A stretch of DNA of 30,858 nt from Agrobacterium fabrum (GTDB lineage: Bacteria > Pseudomonadota > Alphaproteobacteria > Rhizobiales > Rhizobiaceae), in NCBI GenBank assembly GCA_003241215.1, contig QFOL01000014.1, positions 1 through 30,858 of the forward strand, in the 5' to 3' direction. The notes under the pieces were generated by a model. The model ran no database searches. It saw only the letters and a program-made list of their open reading frames with translations, and was not told the origin of the DNA. The position numbers and the translations under genes were made by a program. This document shows positions 6,467 to 13,525 of the stretch, one piece after another. The stretch's first letter is position 1, and every line of letters begins with the position of its first letter.

Positions 6467-8332
6467 ATGAACAATGTCGTCAATCTCGAAAGCCGGGAAA
6501 CCAAACTCAACAGCGCGATCGACGCCGATGTCGAGGCGATCGTGTCGAAGCCGGAATTCAGCCTTCCCAAGGCGGATACGGCGCTCGTCCGGTATTATAT
6601 CGACAAGATCCAGGGAACCTATGATGTCGAGCGCGCCAAGCGCGATACCGACAATGCGATCGACCTGCTCTACATCGCCTATAACACCACACCGCAGGAG
6701 GAAGGCAAAATTCGCGGCCGCATCAGCGCCATCATGGACAGCCTGATAACGTCGCAGCAGAAAAGTGAAATCAGCATGAGACATGCGATGGATCTTGCCA
6801 ATCGCGTCCGCATTTCAATCGAGGATATCTTCCCGGACTGGCTGGACATCCGCGAGGGAAATGACCAGGGCGAGATCAAGGCTTTCGTCTCAAACGACTT
6901 GATAAAGCTCGCGAAGAATATCCGCGACCAGGCGTTGAAAGTGCGTGACGATCTGCTTGAGGTCGCCTCCACCTATGACGGCATCATCAGGGCGACCGCG
7001 CAGATCACCGATGCGAGCGAAATGGTATTGAGCAAGCGTCTCGAAGACAAGGTGACGATGGAACGGGAAATCCGCGAGGCCGACGCGCGGCGTCAACAGC
7101 TGGAATCGCTTGTGAACGATCTGAAGGCGCAGGTCGCGGAGTTCGAAAAGAAGGCCCGTGAATATGAAAAGCGGGCCAATACGGCCGAGCAGCGTGCTTT
7201 TATCATGTCGATCGTCCGGGTCGGCGCACAGATGATTTCAAGCGCCATTCCCGCAATCGCCATGGCGGCGGGCGGTCCGGCCTCCATGCTGGCCTCGTCG
7301 GTCGGCGGCGCACTTTCGGGACAGTCCAGGGGTGGCCAGGATGACGGGCAGGGGCAGGGTGGCGGTTCCCGCACACCGACAACCGGCGACGGCAAGGCCG
7401 ATGCGGCCGCCACGCAGAGCAAGCTTTCCGAGCAGAAGGCCGAACTGCGCAAGAGCGAGGAAAAACGCGACAGCTTGAAGACGGATATCAAGGCGCTGGA
7501 AGACAGCAGGTCGACGCTGGCGAAAGATGCCGAGGGTACCGACCCGAAATCGAGCAAGGCCGTGGAGCTTGCCGAACTCGACAAACGCCTGACCGCGCGC
7601 GCCGCGGAACTGAAAGCGCAGGAGGAAAAGATCGCAAGTCAGCAGACCCTGATCTCAAGTCTTCAGGCTTCGCTCGAGGCGCTCGACAAGGGGCTCGGCA
7701 AGCTCACCGACGAGCAGCAGCAGCAGGCGGCGAGCCTGCGCGAAATGCAGATGAAGATGATCGACAAGGCGGAAGCCTATGAGAACGAACGCCGCACCCA
7801 GGCCGCCGAACTCATAAAGATCAACGCCCTGCTCAAGGGAAAGCAGGACGAGAGCGACAAGATCAAGCTTGCGGTCCAATCCCTCAACGTCAGCATTACG
7901 GCGCTGAAACGCACGAAGGAAATTATTGAGGAAATCGCTTTTTTCTTCAAGAGCTTCGCCGATTTCATGCAGGCCGTGGCCGACGATGCCGGGCACCAGG
8001 TCAAGGCGATCGACAATGTGGCCGAGCTGGAAGTCATTCGCAAGAACCGCCTCGCCCAGCTCGTTCGCTCCGTCAACGAGTTCTTCGTCAGGCAGACCGC
8101 CCAATGGTATGCGGTCGGGACCGTCAGCGAGAGGTTCAACCGCAGCTTTGCGGACGGATGGTCTAAGCTCAACAGGCTGCAGGGGAAATATCTCACCGGC
8201 GCCGAACTGACGAACTATTTGGCGGAAGCCTCGGAAAAGCTCTCGGTCATCGTCGCCGAACGCGAGGCTGCGGCGGAGGCAAAAATCGCGTCGCTGCAGG
8301 CCTATCGTCAGGATCTGAGCAAGACCGCCTGA
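6467..8332 (+). CDS. Large coiled-coil protein with central hydrophobic block; possible pore-forming toxin-like partner
   Basis: A protein of 621 residues without a recognisable signal peptide. Of two close ATGs (6461, 6467), the second is preferred because AGGAG at 6455-6459 is 7 bases away from it but only 1 from the first. Visible parts: a helical N-terminal domain (1-190), a charged coiled coil (about 195-243), a hydrophobic, Ala/Gly-rich block (244-284, around MISSAIPAIAMAAGG), a Gly/Gln/Asp-rich linker (285-311), a long second coiled coil (about 315-485) and a helical C-terminal domain (486-621). The hydrophobic block lies between coiled coils, as in the membrane-inserting head of alpha-pore-forming toxins. 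It begins 50 bases after the exported coiled-coil gene and is probably its partner. A phage-tail or cytoskeletal coiled-coil protein is possible; the family is not recognised. Confidence 0.6.
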   Translation: MNNVVNLESRETKLNSAIDADVEAIVSKPEFSLPKADTALVRYYIDKIQGTYDVERAKRDTDNAIDLLYIAYNTTPQEEGKIRGRISAIMDSLITSQQKSEISMRHAMDLANRVRISIEDIFPDWLDIREGNDQGEIKAFVSNDLIKLAKNIRDQALKVRDDLLEVASTYDGIIRATAQITDASEMVLSKRLEDKVTMEREIREADARRQQLESLVNDLKAQVAEFEKKAREYEKRANTAEQRAFIMSIVRVGAQMISSAIPAIAMAAGGPASMLASSVGGALSGQSRGGQDDGQGQGGGSRTPTTGDGKADAAATQSKLSEQKAELRKSEEKRDSLKTDIKALEDSRSTLAKDAEGTDPKSSKAVELAELDKRLTARAAELKAQEEKIASQQTLISSLQASLEALDKGLGKLTDEQQQQAASLREMQMKMIDKAEAYENERRTQAAELIKINALLKGKQDESDKIKLAVQSLNVSITALKRTKEIIEEIAFFFKSFADFMQAVADDAGHQVKAIDNVAELEVIRKNRLAQLVRSVNEFFVRQTAQWYAVGTVSERFNRSFADGWSKLNRLQGKYLTGAELTNYLAEASEKLSVIVAEREAAAEAKIASLQAYRQDLSKTA

Positions 8333-8426
8333 TCTCCTGAGAGCCTGCCGTCACTTTCCGGCCCGGCAGCAAGCGTTTCCGTGGTCCCGGCCGAACACGT
8401 CCCCTTGGGCATGGGATCATGGGCAA

Positions 8427-8456
8427 CGTCCTGCCGGCGCAGATGCCGGCAGGACG
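8427..8456. other. Strong stem-loop between cassette genes 2 and 3
   Basis: A perfect 12-bp stem (8427-8438 with 8445-8456) closes a six-base loop in the 218-base gap between the 621-residue protein and the peptidase gene. No T run follows on the plus strand, so it is not a standard terminator. It could be an RNA processing or stabilising site that sets different levels for the cassette genes. Confidence 0.45.
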
Positions 8457-8550
8457 GCCGCCGAAACTTCGACATTCACCACCTCAACGACAGGCATCCG
8501 GCCGCCATCGAAGCGCCCCATGCAACGTCATTTTCAGAAAGGAGAAGACC

Positions 8551-9093
8551 ATGCCGACAGTCACCAACCCTCCAGCCCTGGTCCCCCAGGACACCCCAGC
8601 CTGGTGTTTCGCCGCCGTCGAGCAGATGGTGCGGGCCTTTTGCGGGCTTCCTGCGGCCACCCAGTACGAGATTGCAAGGCGCAACACCGAGGCGCTCGCC
8701 ACGGTCGATCCGCAGGTTCAGGAGCGCTGGGAGCTGGCGCAGACCCTGGATCAATCAGGCGGCATCGTGGAACAGGGCGGCGTCAATCCGCACAGCAACG
8801 TCGTCAGGCTGGTTTCCAGCCAGTGGAACGCCTTCGATCACACAACGACCAACGGTCATTTCATCAAGGGTCTGACCGCCGATATCGTCAGAGACGAGAT
8901 CGATAACAACCGCGTCGTCGTGATCGGAACGGAACACCACTATTATCTCGTCTACGGCTACACCGTGAACGGCGGGGATCTCGACCTTCATATCCTCGAT
9001 CCGTGGCCGGCCGGGCGGGGCGGGGCCAGAACACGCATCGGCCTGCGGGAATTCCTGGCAATGCCTGCCTGCGTCGCCATCACCTTCGGTTAG
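8551..9093 (+). CDS. Papain-like / C39-like cysteine peptidase
   Basis: A 180-residue protein. Start at ATG 8551 follows AAAGGAG at a good distance; the upstream ATG at 8419 adds a low-complexity leader and is rejected. Papain-fold catalytic features are visible: an oxyanion Gln (Q13) six residues before the nucleophile C19 in the segment PAWCFAAVEQM, His130 in HYYLVYGYTV, and Asp150 in LDPWP. This order and spacing match peptidase C39-like and AvrRpt2-type papain-like families. There is no signal peptide, transmembrane part or ABC domain, so it is not a bacteriocin exporter of the usual type. Sitting third in the cassette, it could mature or activate the coiled-coil proteins, or be an effector delivered by them. 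The fold assignment is fairly sure; the substrate is unknown. Confidence 0.7.
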   Translation: MPTVTNPPALVPQDTPAWCFAAVEQMVRAFCGLPAATQYEIARRNTEALATVDPQVQERWELAQTLDQSGGIVEQGGVNPHSNVVRLVSSQWNAFDHTTTNGHFIKGLTADIVRDEIDNNRVVVIGTEHHYYLVYGYTVNGGDLDLHILDPWPAGRGGARTRIGLREFLAMPACVAITFG

Positions 9094-9222
9094 GCCGGCA
9101 GGCCGACCGCATTCCTTTCGATCGTCGGGGATGTCCCGACACCCAATCAACACAAATCCCACCCTGCGATCCTGCACGCCAACGTCCGGGAACAGGTGGC
9201 TCATGTCCAAAAGGAGACACAG

Positions 9223-9705
9223 ATGCCAATTCTCAGCAATTTCGTGGTCAAGCATATCCGGCCCTTCGGCGAGGCGGGCTACAACGCTTTCGGCAATGCG
9301 CAGACCATCGAGTTCCTCTCAAGTCTCGGGCTTAGCACGGGGGATATCGCCAATATTTTCGCCGCATGGCGTCTGGCGGCCCTGGCTGATCCCGTCGGCG
9401 AGAGCAATCTTCTCGTTGCGGCCGCAAATGCGCTGGCGCAGGCGCGCTGGGAAAATCTCTATGAGACCCAGATGAGCACAGTGCTTTTCCTCGACGATAT
9501 CCAGCTGGAATCCCTCAGCCACCTCGAACCCGGGGCGAACCGGAACTTTTCGTGGCGGTCCCCGACCCCCATCGCCGCCGCGGTGACCATTCATAACGGC
9601 AGCAACCGGCATCACATCATCTGGGAAGCAACGGGCTTTTCCGGCGGCACCGATGAGAATGGCTGGATTTCGCACTTCGCAGACTTATTGCCGACCGGGC
9701 GATAG
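9223..9705 (+). CDS. Uncharacterised 160-residue protein of the cassette
   Basis: The family is not recognised. ATG 9223 is preferred over the GTG-type start at 9196 because AAAAGGAG precedes it by 7 bases; this strong ribosome site resembles those of the three genes before it. No signal peptide or membrane segment is visible. The N-terminal half is helical and rich in Ala (around IANIFAAWRLAALADP and LLVAAANALAQARW). The C-terminal half looks beta-rich (about 105-150), with paired His residues in NRHHIIWEATGF. It is the last gene of the cassette and is followed by a terminator-like hairpin. It could be a substrate, inhibitor or immunity partner of the peptidase, but that is only inferred from position. 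Confidence 0.55.
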   Translation: MPILSNFVVKHIRPFGEAGYNAFGNAQTIEFLSSLGLSTGDIANIFAAWRLAALADPVGESNLLVAAANALAQARWENLYETQMSTVLFLDDIQLESLSHLEPGANRNFSWRSPTPIAAAVTIHNGSNRHHIIWEATGFSGGTDENGWISHFADLLPTGR

Positions 9706-9729
9706 GCCCTTCGCCGGATAACAACCAAA

Positions 9730-9762
9730 GACGCCGGAAAGGTATCGCAGCTCTCCGGCGTC
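9730..9762 (+). terminator. Hairpin after the four-gene cassette
   Basis: GACGCCGGA (9730-9738) pairs perfectly with TCCGGCGTC (9754-9762) across a 15-base loop, 25 bases after the last cassette stop codon. No clear T run follows, so it may act as a Rho-independent terminator only weakly, or as an mRNA 3' end protector. Confidence 0.45.
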
Positions 9763-9869
9763 GATACGGCCAGTCCCTTCATATCGCTGTCATAATGGTG
9801 TCTGATACCGAAACCGTTTTGAGGTCGATATGTGTCGATGAATAGTCGTTGCACGCCGGGAGTTGTTTC

Positions 9870-11099
9870 GTGAAATCGTCAATGCAGACCATGGACACCG
9901 AAGCGCGCAGCCAGAGACACGGCACGCCCGGCGAGGTTTTCGCGACTTTTCTGAAGCTCGGCGTCACCTCCTTCGGCGGCCCCATCGCTCATCTCGGTTA
10001 TTTTCGCGATGAACTGGTGGTGCGGCGCAAATGGATCGATGAGGCAGGTTATGCCGATCTCGTGGCGCTTTGCCAGTTTCTGCCCGGTCCGGCCTCCAGC
10101 CAGGTTGGGTTTGCGCTGGGGCTGCTGCGGGCAGGGCCGCTCGGCGCGCTGGCGGCCTGGACGGCCTTTACCCTGCCATCCGCCATTCTCCTCCTCCTCT
10201 TCGCCACGGTTGCCGCCTCCATCGAAGGGGCTGTCGGCACCGGCCTGCTGCATGGGTTGAAAATCGTCGCCGTCGCCGTGGTGGCGCAGGCGGTCTGGGG
10301 CATGGCAAAAAGCCTTGCGCCGGATCGTGAGCGGGCCAGCATCGCGCTGGCGGGCATCGTCTGCGTCGTATTCGTCGCCGGCGCCTTCGGGCAGGTTCTG
10401 GCGCTCGCCGTCGGCGCGGCCGCCGGGCTTGTCTTCTGCCGTGCGGATGCCGCGGGGCAGGCCACGCATCTCGCCTTCCGGGTGCCGAAAAGCATCGGAT
10501 ATGTCGCGCTCGCCACTTTCGCCCTGCTGCTTGGCCTCCTGCCGCTGCTTGCCGCAGTTACGGCATCGCAAGGCCTTTCCCTGTTCGATGCCTTTTATCG
10601 CGCCGGCGCGCTGGTTTTCGGCGGCGGCCATGTGGTGCTGCCGCTATTGCAATCGGAAGTCGTCGCGACTGGCTGGGTCACGGAAGACACCTTCATCGCC
10701 GGTTATGGCGCAACCCAGGCCGTGCCCGGCCCGCTCTTCACTTTCGCTGCTTATCTCGGCGCCGTGGTCGGGCCGCAGCCCAACGGCGTGGCGGGCGCGG
10801 CCATCGCCCTTGTTGCGATTTTTCTGCCGGGCATGCTGCTGCTTGTCGGCGCGCTTCCCTTCTGGGAAGGTTTCCGCAGGCATCTTCTGGCGCAGGCCGC
10901 CATGCGCGGGGCAAATGCCGCCGTCGTCGGCATTCTTGGCGCAGCGCTTTATGACCCGGTCTGGACAAGCGCGATCTTCACGCCGAAGGATTTCGCCCTT
11001 GCACTTACGGGCTTCATCCTGTTGACGATCTGGAAAGCGCCGCCCTGGGCCGTGGTCGCTCTCTGCGCGGCCGGTGGTATTATACTGGCTTTGGCGTAG
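9870..11099 (+). CDS. chrA: ChrA-type chromate efflux transporter
   Basis: An inner-membrane protein of about 409 residues with two homologous CHR domains. The first carries the signature FLKLGVTSFGGPIAHLGYF and a FLPGPASSQ motif; the second carries FGGGHVVLPLL and QAVPGPLFTFAAYLG. Two-domain CHR proteins expel chromate from the cytoplasm, probably driven by the membrane potential. I choose GTG at 9870, since GGGAG at 9858-9862 is 7 bases upstream; a TTG at 9849 and ATGs at 9882 and 9891 are alternatives. No chrB regulator is beside it. The gene converges with ampR, leaving three bases between the stop codons. Chromate specificity is inferred from the family; sulfate or other oxyanion transport cannot be excluded. 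Confidence 0.88.
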   Translation: MKSSMQTMDTEARSQRHGTPGEVFATFLKLGVTSFGGPIAHLGYFRDELVVRRKWIDEAGYADLVALCQFLPGPASSQVGFALGLLRAGPLGALAAWTAFTLPSAILLLLFATVAASIEGAVGTGLLHGLKIVAVAVVAQAVWGMAKSLAPDRERASIALAGIVCVVFVAGAFGQVLALAVGAAAGLVFCRADAAGQATHLAFRVPKSIGYVALATFALLLGLLPLLAAVTASQGLSLFDAFYRAGALVFGGGHVVLPLLQSEVVATGWVTEDTFIAGYGATQAVPGPLFTFAAYLGAVVGPQPNGVAGAAIALVAIFLPGMLLLVGALPFWEGFRRHLLAQAAMRGANAAVVGILGAALYDPVWTSAIFTPKDFALALTGFILLTIWKAPPWAVVALCAAGGIILALA

Positions 11100-11102
11100 G
11101 CC

Positions 11103-11984
11103 TCATCGCGCAATGCCGATGCTGTCGAACATCCAGTCCGAAAAGGCCTGCATGGCCGGTGTCGGTGGTTTCGATTGCAGCCGGGTCAGCCAATAGCTTC
11201 CAAGCGAAATGGTAACCGGAAAAGGCTGAATGATCGCACCGGAGGCCAGGTGCCGCGAAAACATCGATGGCGGCGCCAGCGCCACACCCAGCCCCTGTAG
11301 CGCAGCCTCCATCATGCCGAGTGAGGTGTCGAAAACAATGCCGGCATTCACCTGCGCCGCCGGTGTCACGCCGGCTGCGGCAAACCAGTTGCTCCATTCA
11401 TCGGCCCTGTAACTGCGCAGCAGCGTCGCTTCCATCAGGTCGGCGGGTTTTTTCAGCGTGTCCGCCAGTTTCGGCGTACACAAAGGAGAGAGCGGCGCCT
11501 CAAACAGCCGGAAGGCATCCGTGCCGTGCCATGAGCCCTGACCGAAGCGAATGGCGAAATCCAGTCCTTCGGCCGCCATATCCACCCGGTTATTATTGGT
11601 GGAAACCCTGACATCGATAAACGGATGCAGCTTTTGAAACGCCTGTAGCCGCGGCAGCAACCAGCCCACCGCAAAGGTGCCCACGACGCCAAGAAACAGC
11701 AGTTCACGCACCTGTCCGGCCTCTATGCGGTCGAGCGTCGTCGCCATCTGGTCGAAGGAGCTGGTCACGGTCGGCAGCAGGGCCTCACCTTCTGCGGTAA
11801 TCTTCAGGCCGCGCGGAAGCCGCTGGAAAAGAGCGACGCCCAGCCGCTTTTCCAGCCCCTTCACCTGTTGGCTCACAGCCGCCTGCGTCACGCATAGTTC
11901 GATTGCAGCGCGGGTGAAGCTCAGGTGCCGGGCGGATGCTTCAAAGGCCCGCAAGCCGTTCAGGGGAAGAAATTGCCGAACCAT
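11103..11984 (-). CDS. ampR: LysR-type regulator, AmpR/GcvA group, of the adjacent beta-lactamase
   Basis: A 293-residue LysR-family regulator. The N-terminal winged HTH (residues about 5-65) begins LNGLRAFEASARHLSFTRAA and has VTQAAVSQQVKGLEKRLG as the recognition region, closely AmpR/GcvA-like. The rest is a periplasmic-binding-protein-like effector domain. It is transcribed away from a class C beta-lactamase with a 133-base shared spacer, the classical ampR-ampC arrangement. In that system AmpR represses or activates ampC according to cell-wall recycling products (UDP-MurNAc-pentapeptide versus anhydro-muropeptides). The ATG at 11984 is chosen from the family start (MVRQFLPLNGL). The assignment as AmpR depends on synteny as much as on sequence. 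Confidence 0.8.
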   Translation of the reverse strand: MVRQFLPLNGLRAFEASARHLSFTRAAIELCVTQAAVSQQVKGLEKRLGVALFQRLPRGLKITAEGEALLPTVTSSFDQMATTLDRIEAGQVRELLFLGVVGTFAVGWLLPRLQAFQKLHPFIDVRVSTNNNRVDMAAEGLDFAIRFGQGSWHGTDAFRLFEAPLSPLCTPKLADTLKKPADLMEATLLRSYRADEWSNWFAAAGVTPAAQVNAGIVFDTSLGMMEAALQGLGVALAPPSMFSRHLASGAIIQPFPVTISLGSYWLTRLQSKPPTPAMQAFSDWMFDSIGIAR

Positions 11985-12027
11985 TCAAGACCTAGATTTT
12001 CTTGCGTCTCCTCCGAGATATCATGAT

Positions 12028-12056
12028 TTGTTCGTGCAATGTAGAGCGGTTAAACG
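12028..12056 (+). promoter_or_regulatory. Candidate ampC promoter
   Basis: TTGTTC (12028-12033) and TAAACG (12051-12056) are separated by exactly 17 bases and sit about 60 bases upstream of the ampC start. This looks like a moderate sigma-70 promoter. The AmpR site should lie just upstream or overlapping. TTG and CAA half-sites around 12028-12039 are a weak candidate, and I could not find an unambiguous T-N11-A operator. Confidence 0.4.
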
Positions 12057-12117
12057 TCTTTCGCTGGGGCCGGCGGACACGCCGAAAATCCACCTGAGGT
12101 TTTGGAGAACGTGAAAG

Positions 12118-13275
12118 ATGAAACTTAGTCGCAGACATATCGTACTGGCCGCCTTGCTCTCGACGAGCCTGTTCACGCAGGCCTTTGCCGCCGATGGCGC
12201 CAGGCTGAAGGCGATCACGGATGCCGCGATCAAGCCGGTCATGGAGAAAAACGGCATTCCGGGTCTCGCCGTCGGCATCAGCGTCGGTGGTGAAAACCAC
12301 ATCTTCACCTATGGCGTCATGTCCAAAAGCACGGGTGAGCCGGTTACCCCGCAAACGCTTTTCGAACTCGGCTCCATCTCCAAGACCTTCACCGTCACCC
12401 TCAGCACCTATGCGGAAGGCAATGGCCAGCTCTCGCTGTCCGGCAAGGTCAGCGATTATCTTCCATCCATGAAGGGGAGGCCCTTCGGCGACGTCGCGCT
12501 GATGCATCTCGGCACCCATACCGCCGGCGGATTTCCCATTCAGGTGCCGGACAATGTCAAGACGGAAGAGCAGCTTTTGGCCTATCTCAAGGCCTGGAAA
12601 CCGTCTTACAAGGCCGGCACGCACCGGAGCTACGCCAATCCCAGCATCGGCATGCTCGGATACATCACCGCAAAGGCGATGGGCCAGAGCTTCGACGTTG
12701 CGATGCAGGATACGCTGTTTCCCGCGCTGGGCCTGAAGAACACCTTCATCGTCGTGCCCAGGACGAAGATGGCCGATTATGCACAGGGATATAAGCGAAC
12801 CGGCGAGCCCGCCCGCGTGACACCCGCCATTCTCTCCTCGGAGGCCTATGGCGTCCGGTCGACGGCGGAGGACATGATCCGCTTCGTCGATGCGAATATG
12901 GGGCTGGAAAAGCTGGATGGAAAAATCCAGCAGGCGATCTTCAACACCCATACCGGATATTTCAGCGTCGGCGCCATGACGCAGGACATGGTCTGGGAGC
13001 AATATGCCCATCCGGCGTCGTTGAAGACGCTGACCAGGTTGAATTCCGGCGCGCTGCTGAAGACCGTTCCGGTTGCCGGGATATCACCGCCCATGAAACC
13101 GCGCCAGGACGTCTTCATCAACAAGACCGGTTCCACCAATGGTTTCGGCGCCTATGTGGCGTTCATACCCAGGGAGAAATTGGGCGTCGTCATTCTGGCC
13201 AATAAAAACTATCCCAATGAGGAGCGGGTTGCCGCCGCCTACGAGATTTTGACGGCGCTCGAAAAGGCGCAATAA
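12118..13275 (+). CDS. ampC: Class C beta-lactamase (AmpC)
   Basis: A 385-residue periplasmic serine beta-lactamase with a Sec signal (MKLSRRHIVLAALLSTSLF, cleavage near AFAA, residue 25). The three catalytic motifs are intact: S86-I-S-K89 (nucleophile), Y172-A-N174 and K336-T-G338. The 86-residue distance from Ser to Tyr is the same as S64 to Y150 in the standard AmpC numbering. The protein hydrolyses penicillins and cephalosporins by acyl-enzyme formation. The length fits the class. GGAG lies 10 bases before the ATG. It is divergent from ampR, so inducible expression is expected. A penicillin-binding or esterase-like relative is possible but less likely, given KTG-STNGFG and the regulator. 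Substrate profile is not predictable here. Confidence 0.9.
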   Translation: MKLSRRHIVLAALLSTSLFTQAFAADGARLKAITDAAIKPVMEKNGIPGLAVGISVGGENHIFTYGVMSKSTGEPVTPQTLFELGSISKTFTVTLSTYAEGNGQLSLSGKVSDYLPSMKGRPFGDVALMHLGTHTAGGFPIQVPDNVKTEEQLLAYLKAWKPSYKAGTHRSYANPSIGMLGYITAKAMGQSFDVAMQDTLFPALGLKNTFIVVPRTKMADYAQGYKRTGEPARVTPAILSSEAYGVRSTAEDMIRFVDANMGLEKLDGKIQQAIFNTHTGYFSVGAMTQDMVWEQYAHPASLKTLTRLNSGALLKTVPVAGISPPMKPRQDVFINKTGSTNGFGAYVAFIPREKLGVVILANKNYPNEERVAAAYEILTALEKAQ

Positions 13276-13302
13276 CGCCGTCCGTCATTCTGGTGTCTTC
13301 TC

Positions 13303-13333
13303 CTGGCGCGGGAGCCGATTGTTCCTGCGCCAG
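13303..13333 (+). terminator. Stem-loop downstream of ampC
   Basis: CTGGCGC (13303-13309) pairs with GCGCCAG (13327-13333), extended by an inner GGA/TCC after one mismatch, 28 bases after the ampC stop codon. There is no T run. A second, mutually exclusive pairing exists: CATTCTGG upstream (about 13287-13294) can pair with CCAGAATG (13330-13337). Confidence 0.4.
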
Positions 13334-13401
13334 AATGCGTAACGGTGGGAAACGGTCCATTGCCGATGACACAGGCAGGCAATCGCGCTAACGGAGAAAA
13401 G

Positions 13402-13494
13402 ATGCGCCGGCTGCCGATTCGGTCTCGGTTGCATGCGCAAATCACAAAAGCAAATCTCTGTGCGGCTACGAACTGGAACGGGAAAGCCCTGTAA
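13402..13494 (+). CDS. Possible 30-codon leader ORF upstream of the NCS2 permease
   Basis: ATG 13402 is preceded by GGAGAAAAG, a strong ribosome site at ideal distance. It opens a 30-residue frame (starting MRRLPIRSRLHAQITKANLC) that stops at TAA 13494, 31 bases before the permease start. The peptide resembles no family known to me and has no obvious run of regulatory codons. It might be a leader peptide coupling translation to permease expression, or a chance frame. Included because the start signal is better than expected in non-coding DNA. Confidence 0.25.
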   Translation: MRRLPIRSRLHAQITKANLCAATNWNGKAL

Positions 13495-13525
13495 GCGCGT
13501 GCCGACTGTTTCGTGGGGGACGACG

